Source of the DNA: Terriglobales bacterium
GTDB taxonomy: Bacteria; Acidobacteriota; Terriglobia; Bryobacterales; Bryobacteraceae
Direction of reading: 5' to 3'
Length of the DNA stretch: 64,000 nt
NCBI GenBank assembly: GCA_027485675.1
Contig: JAIXQP010000017.1
Span: 1-64,000, forward strand
Numbering within the stretch: the first letter of the stretch is position 1; every line of letters starts with the position of its first letter. A program made the position numbers and the translations under genes. Of the stretch, positions 17,023 to 25,852 are shown in pieces. The notes under the pieces were generated by a model, which ran no database searches, had not been told where the DNA came from, and saw only the letters and a program-made list of their open reading frames with translations.

Positions 17023-20000
17023 AATTCGAACCGGCCAACGAGTTGGATGAACCGGGCGGACTTGGCCGAGGTGATCAAACCAAAGCTCGGCGAATTGAAG
17101 AACGCCTGCCCCGCTGGATTTACCTGGACGCTCAACCCCGTGTTGGGACCATCGAAGTTGGTGTAGTTGAGGAAGTTGAACGCTTCGCCGCGCAGTTCGA
17201 ACCGCATCCTTTCCTTGATGGCGAAGGTCCGGGAGACTGCCAGGTCGATGTTGAACTCGCCGATCTGCCGCAGCGTGTTCCGGCCCAAATCGCCGAGCGA
17301 AGCCGGCAGCACCAGCGTGCGGTTGGCGCCCGTACCGGCAAAGAGAGGTCCGGCCGGCCGGAACGGGAAGTTCGCTGCCGTGGGCGCGAGCAGGTAGCGG
17401 ATCGCCTGTCCTTCGGGGGTCATCTGGGGGGCTTTGCCCTGGCCATCGGTGCCCACCACGAACGGGCGCTGCTGGCCGGCGCCCGGCCAGACGTTGTTCT
17501 GCGAAATGGTGTCGGGCAACCCGCTGCGCGCAATCACGATCGGGCTGATCGTAAAGCCGCGCAGCCACACCGGGCCGGAGGTTTTGTACTGCACCGAGCC
17601 CGCAAAGACGTGCGGACGGTCAAAGTTCGACCGGGCGCGGTCCAGATTGCGGAAAAAGGCGGGGAACTGGCCGCCGTCGACGTCGTTCGGCTGCGAGAAG
17701 CTGAACAGGCCGGTGCCGTCGTCAATCGACTTCGAGAAGGTATAGGTGGCGTTCCAACCGAACGAGCGGGAGAACTGTTTGGCCGCCTTCAACTGCAGCG
17801 AGTGGTAGCTGGAGGTGCCGGCGTGGACGAACGAGTTCAGGTTGCCGACGAGCGGCAGCCGGCGCGCCTGCTGATTCGCGGCCGCCGTGCCGATGCGGGC
17901 CAACTCTTCGCCGCGTTCAAACGGAATCGGGTTGAAGGCAAGACTCAGCGGCAGGTTGTTCCCGCGGCTGCCGACGTAGCTGATGTCGGCGACGGTCCCG
18001 CGCAAAACCTCGCGCTGGATGCCGAAATTCCACTGGTAGCTGCGCGGCATGGGGCTGATTTCGCCGAACTGCGCCCCGGAATTGAGCGGATTATTCAGCG
18101 TGGCAGTGCGTTCGACGAAGAAAGGATCGGCGAAGTCCTGGACGGCGATTTGCGGCATGCCCTGGAAGAAGCGGAAGGCCTGGGGAACGCCCACGCCGAG
18201 GTCCGGGAACGACTGCGCGACCGTGAAACCCGGGTAGGTCACGACGCCGCCCAGGTTCGAGAAGATCTGGCTGAAGAAGGCGCCCGCGCCGGAGCGGATG
18301 ACCGTTTTCGAATCGAGGGAGTACGCAAAACCGACGCGCGGCGCGAAGTTCGTCTTGGCCGCTTCGAGATTCAGCGAACGCGAAGCGTTGATACCGGCCA
18401 CCAGCAGCTTGCCGCTCACGATATCCAGGCGCGAATAGATGTCGTTCGACATGGTCATCGGCGACTCATACTCGTAACGGAGGCCGAGATTCAGCGTCAG
18501 CCGGCGCGTGACCTTCCAATCGTCCTGCACGAAGACGCCGAGGTTGGTGTTGCGGCGGCCGGTGGGGGGCTGGGGCAGGTCGTAGTTGGCCGTGGCGACC
18601 AGGCCCTGCAGGAAGTCGCCCATGGCGTGAATGGGGTTGCCGGGGTTCCGGTTGGCGGCGCTCAACTCGCCGTTGAAGGAGTAGACGCCGGCGAAGTTAC
18701 CGCCTGGATTGAACACGTTGAACTGGTTCTTGCGGAGTTGGAAGCCGGTCTTGACGGTGTGGGCGCCGGTGGTGCGGGTGAGGGCGAACGAGCTCTGGTA
18801 GTTATTGTCGATCTGGCGGCGGTAGGTGTTGACGTCAATCCCCAGGCTGCGCCAGCCGCTGACGTTCATGATGGGCGTGGCCGCAAAGGAGGAGCGTTCG
18901 ATGCCGAGCGTCTCGCGGACGTTGATGCCCAGGCTGGGCGGGTCGATGACCGGGTTGTTGCGCTGGAAGCCGGCGAAGGCTTCCGTGATGATGCGGGGGG
19001 ACCAGATGTGGGTCCAGGAGAGGGAGACCTGATGCCCGGTCGTCAGGCTGTCGCCGACGCGGGAATCGAGCGGACCGGGGATAATCGGACCGCTGGGATT
19101 GGTCACCCGGAACGTCGTGTAGCGGCCGCTCAGGCGGGCTGCCGTGCCGATGGCGTGGTCACCGCGCACGGTGTATTGGTTATCTACTGTGCCGTTCGAA
19201 CCGGCGCTGAGGTAGTTGTTCAAGGTCCGGCCGTTGGCCGCGTCCGGCACGCCAGACTGGTTCGGCGCCGGCAGCAATCCGAGCACGCGCTGGGCCGCCG
19301 GGTCGAGCCGGGAGGCGGGGATGCGGTTATTCGGAAAGGGGGCGTTGGCGGCGGAGTCAAACAGCGCCACCGGGTTGCCGGCGAAATCGCCCCGGCGGGC
19401 CCCTTCGTTCGGGATCGTCGACTGGTTATTGAACGGCGAAATCCGCCGCAGGCCTTCATAGTTGAAGAAGAAGAAGGTTTTGTCGCGGCCGTTGTAGAGC
19501 TTCGGGAGCACGACGGGACCGCCAATCTTGCCGCCGAACTGGTTGTAGCGGTCCTGCTGCCGCTCCTGCCCGCGCAGATTGCGGAAGAAGTTGTTCGCGT
19601 TCAGCTTCTCGTTCCGGAAGTACTCGTAGAGGCTGCCGTGAAACTCGTTGGTGCCGCTATCGGACACCACGCTGATGAAGCCGCCGGAGGTACGGCCGTA
19701 CTCGGCCGTGTAGCCCGAGGTCAGCACGCGGAACTCGCGAATGGCTTCGGTGGAAGGAATCCGCTGCACGCCGCCGGTCGAGCCGGAGACGACGCTGACG
19801 CCATCGACGGCGAATTCGGAGTTCAGCGTGCGGGAGCCGTTGATCGAAAGCTGGGAGGCGTTGATGCCCGTGGCCGCGCCGCCGCTCGATACGCCACCGA
19901 CCAGGGTCAGCAGGTTGAGGATGTTCCGGTTCGGCATGGGCAGGTCTTTCACCTGCGTCGTATTGATGATGGCGCCCATCGACGAGGTTTCCGCTTCCAA

Positions 20001-20375
20001 CTGGCCCAGCCCTTCGCCGACGACGGTGATGGTCTCGGCGACATCGCCCAGCGTCAGCGTGACATCGACGCGGGCGCGCTGCTTGAGTTGCAGGGTGATG
20101 GAGGAGATCTCCGCCCGCTTGAACCCTTTGGCCTCCACCCGCAGCGAATACTGCCCGGCCGTCAGCGCGGGGGCCGTGTAGGCACCCGATTCGCTGGTTT
20201 TCCCTTGGAAGACGACGGTCCCCTGGGCGGTATTCACCACCGTGACACTGGCTCCCGCCACGGTGGCGCCGGAGGAGTCAGTGACGGTGCCGCTCAGAGC
20301 GCCGGTGACATCTTGGGCAGGGAGGACGGTGGCGCACACGGCCGCCAGCATAAAGACCCGATCGAAGCGAAACAT
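17019..20375 (-). CDS. Oar-like TonB-dependent receptor 2
   Basis: A 1118-residue outer-membrane protein with signal peptide (MFRFDRVFMLAAVCATVLPAQ), a carboxypeptidase regulatory-like domain (GALSGTVTDSSGATVAGASV, about 24-110) and a plug (INGSRTLNSEFAVDGVSVVSG; YTAEYGRTSGGFISVVSDSG). A large barrel ends in VGRFEF. It lies 47 bp downstream of the ABC-F gene on the same strand, so it could be read through from that operon or have a short promoter there. Its 3' end overlaps the stop of the regulator-like gene on the other strand by 4 bp. Ligand unknown. Confidence 0.93.
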   Translation of the reverse strand: MFRFDRVFMLAAVCATVLPAQDVTGALSGTVTDSSGATVAGASVTVVNTAQGTVVFQGKTSESGAYTAPALTAGQYSLRVEAKGFKRAEISSITLQLKQRARVDVTLTLGDVAETITVVGEGLGQLEAETSSMGAIINTTQVKDLPMPNRNILNLLTLVGGVSSGGAATGINASQLSINGSRTLNSEFAVDGVSVVSGSTGGVQRIPSTEAIREFRVLTSGYTAEYGRTSGGFISVVSDSGTNEFHGSLYEYFRNEKLNANNFFRNLRGQERQQDRYNQFGGKIGGPVVLPKLYNGRDKTFFFFNYEGLRRISPFNNQSTIPNEGARRGDFAGNPVALFDSAANAPFPNNRIPASRLDPAAQRVLGLLPAPNQSGVPDAANGRTLNNYLSAGSNGTVDNQYTVRGDHAIGTAARLSGRYTTFRVTNPSGPIIPGPLDSRVGDSLTTGHQVSLSWTHIWSPRIITEAFAGFQRNNPVIDPPSLGINVRETLGIERSSFAATPIMNVSGWRSLGIDVNTYRRQIDNNYQSSFALTRTTGAHTVKTGFQLRKNQFNVFNPGGNFAGVYSFNGELSAANRNPGNPIHAMGDFLQGLVATANYDLPQPPTGRRNTNLGVFVQDDWKVTRRLTLNLGLRYEYESPMTMSNDIYSRLDIVSGKLLVAGINASRSLNLEAAKTNFAPRVGFAYSLDSKTVIRSGAGAFFSQIFSNLGGVVTYPGFTVAQSFPDLGVGVPQAFRFFQGMPQIAVQDFADPFFVERTATLNNPLNSGAQFGEISPMPRSYQWNFGIQREVLRGTVADISYVGSRGNNLPLSLAFNPIPFERGEELARIGTAAANQQARRLPLVGNLNSFVHAGTSSYHSLQLKAAKQFSRSFGWNATYTFSKSIDDGTGLFSFSQPNDVDGGQFPAFFRNLDRARSNFDRPHVFAGSVQYKTSGPVWLRGFTISPIVIARSGLPDTISQNNVWPGAGQQRPFVVGTDGQGKAPQMTPEGQAIRYLLAPTAANFPFRPAGPLFAGTGANRTLVLPASLGDLGRNTLRQIGEFNIDLAVSRTFAIKERMRFELRGEAFNFLNYTNFDGPNTGLSVQVNPAGQAFFNSPSFGLITSAKSARFIQLVGRFEF

Positions 20376-20422
20376 TAACCCGATTGTGGCGGATCAGTTC
20401 GCTATTCGCAAGGGGCGTTCGC

Positions 20423-22339
20423 CTAGGCTAGCGCTTCGAGCGCCGCCGAAGTCTCTTCCCACTCCGCCATGGCCTTCTCCAAAGCGCCGCGCTTCTCCTC
20501 CAGCAGTCCGGCTATCCGCAACGACTCCTCCGCGCTCACGTAGGGCCGGCCCTCCAACTCCGCAATCTCCACTTCGGCCCGGGCGATCGCCTGCTCCAAC
20601 TGTTGGCAGCGATCCTCCATCTGCTTCAGCTTCATCGGGTTCACCCGCTTCTTCGGCTCCGCCGCCGGCGCCATGGGAGCAGCCACCGGAGCCGCCGCCA
20701 ACTGCTCGGTCATCTTCGTTTCGAGGATCTGGTCCTGGCCGGTCTTCTTCCACAGGTACTCTTCGTAGTTCCCGGGGAAGACCTCGATCCCGCCGCCGCC
20801 CACTTCAAACACCTTGGTCGCCAGCTTGTCGATGAAGTAGCGGTCGTGCGAGACGAGCACCACCGTCCCGGTGAAGGACGCCAGCGATTCGAGCAGCACG
20901 TCCTTGGCCCGCATATCCAAGTGGTTGGTCGGCTCGTCAAGCAGCATGAAGTTCGACGGCCGCAGCAACATCTTGGCGAGCGCATACCGGTTCCGTTCGC
21001 CGCCCGAGAGCACTCCGATCCGCTTATAGACATCGTCTTCGCTGAACAGAAAACAGCCGAGGAGGCTGCGCAGTTCCGTCTGCGTCTTCCCGCCGCCGAC
21101 ACTGGTGATGTCATCGAGGAGGGTGGCGTTGACGTCGAGTTCCTTGTACTGATCCTGCGCGAAGTAGTCGACATCCACGTTGTGGCCCAACGTGTAGGTC
21201 CCGCGCGTGAGCGGTTCGGCGCCGGAAAGCAACTTGATGAGCGTCGACTTCCCCGCCCCGTTATGGCCGACCAGGACGACCCGTTCGCCCCGTTCAATCG
21301 TGAACGAGACATCGGAGAAGACCGTCTTCGAGCCATAAAACTTCGCGATTCCCTTGCACTCGGCCACGACGCGGCCGCTCGCCCGGGGCTGCGGGAAGGA
21401 GAAATGGATCGTCTTTTCCTCTGGGGGAATCTCGATCCGCTCAATCTTTTCGAGCTCTTTAATCCGGCTCTGCACCTGCTTGGCTTTCGTGGCCTGGGCG
21501 CGGAACCGGTTGATGAACGCCTCGAGCGCGTCGATCCGCTCCTTCTGATTCCGGTAGGCGGCTTCGAGCTGCTCTCGCCGCTCGGTCTTCTGCTGCAAGT
21601 ACTTTTCGTAGTTGCCGCTGTAGAAGTGCATGCCCTTGTTCCAGATTTCGACGATCTTCTTGACGGTCACGTCCAGGAAGTACCGGTCGTGCGAAATCAT
21701 GATGAACGCGTACGGATAGTTCTGCAGGTAGTGTTCCAGCCAGTCGCGCGCTTCAATATCGAGGTGGTTGGTGGGTTCGTCGAGCAGGAGGAGATTGGGC
21801 CTTTCAAGGAGCAGTTTGCCGAGCGCAATCCGCATCTGCCAGCCGCCGGAGAACTCTTCGGTGGGCCGCCGCCAATCGTCTTTCTGAAACCCGAGGCCAT
21901 CGAGCACCATGCCCACCTGCGACTCGATGTTGTAGCCGTCGCGGGAGGTGAACTCATTCTCGAGGCGGTGGAACCGTTCGGTGACGGCGTTGTACTCCGG
22001 GCTCGACGGATCGAGTTCGGACATCGAAACCGTCAACGCCTCCATCTCCTGCTCCATGGCCTTTACGTTGTCGAACACACTCATGCATTCGGCAAACACG
22101 CTGCGGCCGCGCAGGGACAAACCGTCCTGCGGCAGGTACCCGATGGTCATGCCCTTGGTGAACTGGATGGTGCCGTAATCGAGGGTTTCCATGCCGCCGA
22201 GGACCTTCAGCAGCGTCGACTTGCCGGTGCCGTTCCCGCCGACGAGGCCGGCCCGCTCCTGCGCCGTGATCAGCCAGGAGACATTTTCAAAAAGCAGTTT
22301 CGGACCGAAGCGCTTGCCGGCAAGGTTTAACGTAATCAT
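20423..22339 (-). CDS. ABC-F family ATPase (ribosome-associated type)
   Basis: A 638-residue soluble protein with two ABC ATPase domains and no membrane helices. First domain: Walker A GGNGTGKST near 34-42, signature EEFSGGWQMRIALGK and LLLLDEPTNHLD. A charged linker (interdomain, rich in Arg/Lys/Gln, about 245-300) follows. Second domain: GHNGAGKST, GVLSGGERNRYALAK and FMLLDEPTNHLD. The C-terminus carries a coiled-coil tail (KLKQMEDRCQQLEQAIARAE). These features place it in the ABC-F group (Uup/YheS/YdiF-like), which acts on ribosomes to relieve stalling or confers antibiotic resistance. The start codon directly follows the stop codon of the D-aminoacylase gene with no gap. Confidence 0.93.
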   Translation of the reverse strand: MITLNLAGKRFGPKLLFENVSWLITAQERAGLVGGNGTGKSTLLKVLGGMETLDYGTIQFTKGMTIGYLPQDGLSLRGRSVFAECMSVFDNVKAMEQEMEALTVSMSELDPSSPEYNAVTERFHRLENEFTSRDGYNIESQVGMVLDGLGFQKDDWRRPTEEFSGGWQMRIALGKLLLERPNLLLLDEPTNHLDIEARDWLEHYLQNYPYAFIMISHDRYFLDVTVKKIVEIWNKGMHFYSGNYEKYLQQKTERREQLEAAYRNQKERIDALEAFINRFRAQATKAKQVQSRIKELEKIERIEIPPEEKTIHFSFPQPRASGRVVAECKGIAKFYGSKTVFSDVSFTIERGERVVLVGHNGAGKSTLIKLLSGAEPLTRGTYTLGHNVDVDYFAQDQYKELDVNATLLDDITSVGGGKTQTELRSLLGCFLFSEDDVYKRIGVLSGGERNRYALAKMLLRPSNFMLLDEPTNHLDMRAKDVLLESLASFTGTVVLVSHDRYFIDKLATKVFEVGGGGIEVFPGNYEEYLWKKTGQDQILETKMTEQLAAAPVAAPMAPAAEPKKRVNPMKLKQMEDRCQQLEQAIARAEVEIAELEGRPYVSAEESLRIAGLLEEKRGALEKAMAEWEETSAALEALA

Positions 22340-23881
22340 TTATGGCTGGTGTCGAAGAATGCGGCCGGCGCGAGTCTCTGTCAGCTTGCCTTCAGCAACG
22401 GCGGCCTGCCCGTTGACGAAAACATAATCAAAACCCACGGCATAGGCGTGGGGAGCTTGGTAGGTTGAGGTGTCCTGCACCTTCTCGGGATCGAACAGGA
22501 CCAGGTCGGCGGCAAAGCCTTCCCGGAGGTGGCCGCGATCCTTCAAGTTAAAGGTCCGGGCCGGCAGCGAAGTCATGCGCCGGATGGCGTCTTCGAGGGT
22601 CAACACCTTCCGCTTGCGCACATACTCGGCGAGTACGCGGGGGTTGGTGCCGTAGCCGCGCGGATGGGGCATGCCGACGCCGAAATCGCGCACGCCCGCG
22701 TCGCTGGCGATGGCTGTATTGGGATACTGCAGAATCCGCAACATGTCTTCGTCGCCCATCGAGTGGTACACCATCTGGGCTCCGCCCTTTTCAATCATGT
22801 CGAGGATGGTCTCCGTCTCCGGCTTGCCCTCCCGCTTGGCGATTTCGGCGATGTTCTTGCCTTCGTAATCGGGATTGGGCCGGTAGCCGGCCACGATCGC
22901 ATAGGAGTAGTCTTTGTGGCCAAGGGTCGCCAACTGCGCCAGCATCTCTTTGGTGATCCGCGCCCGCGTTTCGGGAGATTTGAGCCGCTCCCCAATCGCG
23001 GCCTGGCCATCGGCCAGCGCCCAACTCGGCAGGGTGATTCCAAGGTTGGTTGAAGAGTGGTCGTAGGGATACTGATCCACCACCACGTCCACGCCGTCCC
23101 GCCGGAACTGCTCGACGAGGGCGATGGTCTCCTTCGAGTAACCCCAAATGGCCGGCGTATCAATCTTGAAGTGCGAGATCTGCACCCGCAGGGCGGACTC
23201 TTTGCCGACGGTAACCGCCTCCGTGATTGCCTCTTTGACCTTCCGGCCCTCGTCCCGCATGTGGCTCGCGTAGACGGCATTGTACTTGCCGGCCGCCTTG
23301 GCCAGCGCCACCACTTCCGGCGTATCGGAGTAGGTTCCCGGGATGTAGATCAGGCCGGTGGAAAAGCCGACGGCGCCATCGCGCATCGCCTGGTCCACAA
23401 TGGCCTGCATCTTTTCGATCTCTTCCGGGGTCGCCTTGCGGTTGGCCGTACCCATCACGTCCCGCCGCACCGCGTTGTGGCCGACGAGCGAACCCACGTT
23501 CAAGCCCACCTTAATCTCTTCGAGGCGCTTGAACCACGCCGCCAGATCCGTCCGCGATCCGCCGCAATTGCCCGTGATGACCGAGGTCACGCCCTGGTGA
23601 AGGAAGTTCGCCGCCTGCGGATTCAACTCCACGGCGCCTTCGATATGCGTATGGACGTCGATGAAACCCGGCGCGACCACCCGGTCCCGGGCGTCGATGG
23701 TTTGATCGGCCGTCTTCCCGGCCAGGTTGCCGATGGCGGCGATCCGTCCCGCCTTGACGGCGACGTCGGCGCGGAACCAGGGGTTGCCCGTGCCGTCGAT
23801 CACGCGGGCGTTCCGGATGAGCAGATCAAAATCGGCGGCGCTGGCGGCAGCGGCCAGGCAGAGAAACAGCAGCAGGCGCAT
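22340..23881 (-). CDS. Secreted D-aminoacylase / N-acyl-D-amino-acid deacylase
   Basis: A 513-residue amidohydrolase with a signal peptide (MRLLLFLCLAAAASA). The metal-binding HxH is in PGFIDVHTHIEG (His77, His79). The family-typical GNCGGSRTD segment, the GLIYIPGTYSD segment and the terminal VNGQAAVAEGKLTETRAGRILR all support the D-aminoacylase group (COG3653). It would remove the acyl group from N-acyl-D-amino acids in the periplasm. An AAGGA lies 7 nt before the ATG. It sits between accD (15 bp) and the ABC-F gene (0 bp) in a tight array. Other members of the family act on dihydropyrimidine-like or D-glutamate substrates, so exact substrate is open. Confidence 0.88.
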   Translation of the reverse strand: MRLLLFLCLAAAASAADFDLLIRNARVIDGTGNPWFRADVAVKAGRIAAIGNLAGKTADQTIDARDRVVAPGFIDVHTHIEGAVELNPQAANFLHQGVTSVITGNCGGSRTDLAAWFKRLEEIKVGLNVGSLVGHNAVRRDVMGTANRKATPEEIEKMQAIVDQAMRDGAVGFSTGLIYIPGTYSDTPEVVALAKAAGKYNAVYASHMRDEGRKVKEAITEAVTVGKESALRVQISHFKIDTPAIWGYSKETIALVEQFRRDGVDVVVDQYPYDHSSTNLGITLPSWALADGQAAIGERLKSPETRARITKEMLAQLATLGHKDYSYAIVAGYRPNPDYEGKNIAEIAKREGKPETETILDMIEKGGAQMVYHSMGDEDMLRILQYPNTAIASDAGVRDFGVGMPHPRGYGTNPRVLAEYVRKRKVLTLEDAIRRMTSLPARTFNLKDRGHLREGFAADLVLFDPEKVQDTSTYQAPHAYAVGFDYVFVNGQAAVAEGKLTETRAGRILRHQP

Positions 23882-23896
23882 GGTGTAGTCCTTAGT

Positions 23897-24763
23897 TTAT
23901 TGGGCTACGGGGCCGAGAAAGAAGTGGAACGCGTTGGCCAGAAAGTCGCGCAGTTCGCTGCGCTTGACCACCGCATCCAGAAAGCCCTTTTCCACCAGAA
24001 ACTCCGAACGCTGGAATCCGGCCGGCAGTTTCTGGCGAATGGTTTGTTCAATCACGCGCGGCCCGGCAAACCCGATCAGGGCGCCCGGCTCACCGATGTT
24101 CAAATCGCCCAGCATCGCAAACGACGCCGTCACGCCGCCGGTGGTAGGGTCCGTCAGCAGACTGATGAAGGGCAGTCCGGCCTCATCGAGCTTCATCAAC
24201 GCGGCTGAGGTCCGCGCCATCTGCATCAGGCTGACCGCGCCTTCCTGCATCCGCGCGCCGCCCGAAGCGGAGATAATCAGCAGCGGGGTCCGTTCGGCCA
24301 GGCAGCGTTCGATGGCGCGCACAATTTTCTCGCCTACCACGGCGCCCATGCTGCCGCCAATGAACTTCATATTGAACGCGCAACACTGCACGCGGCGGCC
24401 TTTGATCTTCCCGACGGCGGAGATAATCGAGTCGCGATGGCCGGTCGATTTAGCCATCGACACCATGCGGTCGGCATAGGGTTTCGAATCGACGAAGTGC
24501 AGCGGGTCGGTCGAGCGCAAGGTGGCGTCGATCTCCTGCCATTGGCCGTCGTCAAACAACAGGTTCAACCGCTCTTCGGCGTTCAGCTTGAAATGGAAGC
24601 CGCACTGGGTGCAGACCGACAGGCTCTCTTCGAGATCCTTCTTCCAAATGATCTGGCCGCAACCATCGCACTTCTCCCACAAGCCTTCCGTCTTCAGCTT
24701 GCGTTCATCTTCGGGTTCGGTCGTAACACTCGGAGTCTTTCGGGTCCACCAGGACATTAGCAT
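23897..24763 (-). CDS. accD: Acetyl-CoA carboxylase carboxyltransferase, beta subunit
   Basis: A 288-residue protein with the N-terminal zinc ribbon of AccD (Cys32, Cys35, Cys51, Cys54) and the carboxyltransferase core: KIKGRRVQCCAFNMKFIGGSMG, LLIISASGGARMQEG, LLTDPTTGGVTASFAMLGD, EPGALIGFAGPRVIEQT. Together with AccA it moves the carboxyl group from biotin to acetyl-CoA, the first step of fatty-acid synthesis. Two ATGs (24763 and 24757) are possible starts; neither has a clear ribosome site, and the upstream rlmH stop is only 5 bp away, so coupling is likely. Confidence 0.96.
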   Translation of the reverse strand: MLMSWWTRKTPSVTTEPEDERKLKTEGLWEKCDGCGQIIWKKDLEESLSVCTQCGFHFKLNAEERLNLLFDDGQWQEIDATLRSTDPLHFVDSKPYADRMVSMAKSTGHRDSIISAVGKIKGRRVQCCAFNMKFIGGSMGAVVGEKIVRAIERCLAERTPLLIISASGGARMQEGAVSLMQMARTSAALMKLDEAGLPFISLLTDPTTGGVTASFAMLGDLNIGEPGALIGFAGPRVIEQTIRQKLPAGFQRSEFLVEKGFLDAVVKRSELRDFLANAFHFFLGPVAQ

Positions 24764-24768
24764 TTAGG

Positions 24769-25188
24769 TTAGCGCGGGTATGGATGACCCCGCAAGGTCG
24801 CGAAGGCCCGGTAGATCTGTTCGGCCAGCATGGCCCGCGCCAGTTCATGGGGCCAGGTCATGGCGCTCAGGGACAGCAGCAGGTCCGCCCGGGCCCGCTG
24901 CGCGTCCGTTAACCCGTCGTGTCCGCCCAACAAAAACAGGAGATCCCGGCCTTCGTCTTCCAACTTTCCGACCAAGGTAGCGAAGCGTGGCGAGTCCATG
25001 GTCTTCCCGAGCGGATCGAGCAGGATCTTGTACGCCGCCGGATGGCGGTCGAAAAGCTCCATCGCCGCCGGCTTTACCTCCCGCGCTTCGGCGGGGGCGT
25101 AGCGGGAGGTCCGCTTCAAGTATTCCGTCGTTAAAGCTTGCGCGTTCTGGTCGCGCACCTTCCCGATGAAATAGATGTAGACCTTCAA
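24769..25188 (-). CDS. rlmH: 23S rRNA (pseudouridine-1915 N3) methyltransferase
   Basis: A 139-residue SPOUT methyltransferase of normal length. The family marks are clear: LLFLLGGHDGL (SAM-binding knot), LSAMTWPHELARAMLAEQIYRAF and the C-terminal RGHPYPR. It methylates the pseudouridine in helix 69 of 23S rRNA. The start codon is TTG (25186-25188), one base after the stop of the protease gene; MKVYIYFIGK at the N-terminus fits the family start well. Confidence 0.96.
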   Translation of the reverse strand: MKVYIYFIGKVRDQNAQALTTEYLKRTSRYAPAEAREVKPAAMELFDRHPAAYKILLDPLGKTMDSPRFATLVGKLEDEGRDLLFLLGGHDGLTDAQRARADLLLSLSAMTWPHELARAMLAEQIYRAFATLRGHPYPR

Positions 25189-25189
25189 G

Positions 25190-25852
25190 CTACATCCAGT
25201 ATTCCCAGCGTCCGGTCCAGATCGTGAACAGCGACAGGCACAGGTTGGTGACGCCGTGCGCCAGGAACAGGTCGCCCAGCCGCTTCGTCTTCACCATCCA
25301 CAGGCCGTAGATAACGCCCGTCAGCAGCCCGACCTCCCAGAAGGGGCCGTGCTCAGAAGCAAACAGCGCCGCGGTGATCAGCACGGCGGAGAGCGAATAG
25401 GCGCCCAGAGGCACCTTTAGGAATTCCGGGTTGATCAACCAGCGCATCAGCCACCCGCGCCAAAAGAGCTCTTCGAGAATCGGCACCAGGATGGCCGCCC
25501 GCAGCGTGCGGAACACCAGCACGGCGGAAGAACCGAGCGCTTCGGGGGGAATCGAGCTCGAAACCTGTCCGGTTATGGAGTTGGTGAACAGCCAGTGTTG
25601 GCGGTAGCCGGGAATCAAAGTATCCGGAGCGATCCACAGCAGCCACACCGCTACGCCGACACCGATGCTCTGCAGCGGCGCGGCGCAACGGAAGTCGAGC
25701 ACCTTCCGGGAGAAGAACCAGATCACGCCGGTTAGGACCATCACCCGGAAATACTGTTCGAGGCGAGGATCCCAGGGCCAGTAGGGCGCAGCGACCAGCA
25801 GCAGCATGAACACTGCAAACGGAGCGACGTAGGGAACGGCGGGGTGATTCAT
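25190..25852 (-). CDS. CAAX-type (CPBP) intramembrane protease, exosortase-associated type
   Basis: A 220-residue protein with about seven membrane helices. It carries the CPBP motifs EELFWRG (Glu127, Glu128, Arg132), a conserved His in FASEHGPFWE (His168) and HGVTNLCL (His199, Asn203). It resembles the CAAX prenyl protease-related group often found with exosortase/PEP-CTERM systems. No exosortase or PEP-CTERM protein is seen in this window, so the link is only a family trait. Start and upstream stop overlap by one base (TGATG), so it is coupled to the composite CxxCH gene. Confidence 0.85.
   Translation of the reverse strand: MNHPAVPYVAPFAVFMLLLVAAPYWPWDPRLEQYFRVMVLTGVIWFFSRKVLDFRCAAPLQSIGVGVAVWLLWIAPDTLIPGYRQHWLFTNSITGQVSSSIPPEALGSSAVLVFRTLRAAILVPILEELFWRGWLMRWLINPEFLKVPLGAYSLSAVLITAALFASEHGPFWEVGLLTGVIYGLWMVKTKRLGDLFLAHGVTNLCLSLFTIWTGRWEYWM

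Noticed and set aside
17043-20378. An 1111-codon open frame on the plus strand antisense to receptor 2
   Set aside because: It mirrors the receptor gene almost end to end; high G/C third positions leave the opposite frame open. The product has no domain, no signal peptide and odd composition.
20603-22330. A 575-codon plus-strand frame antisense to the ABC-F gene
   Set aside because: The minus strand has all ABC motifs in order; the antisense product has none.
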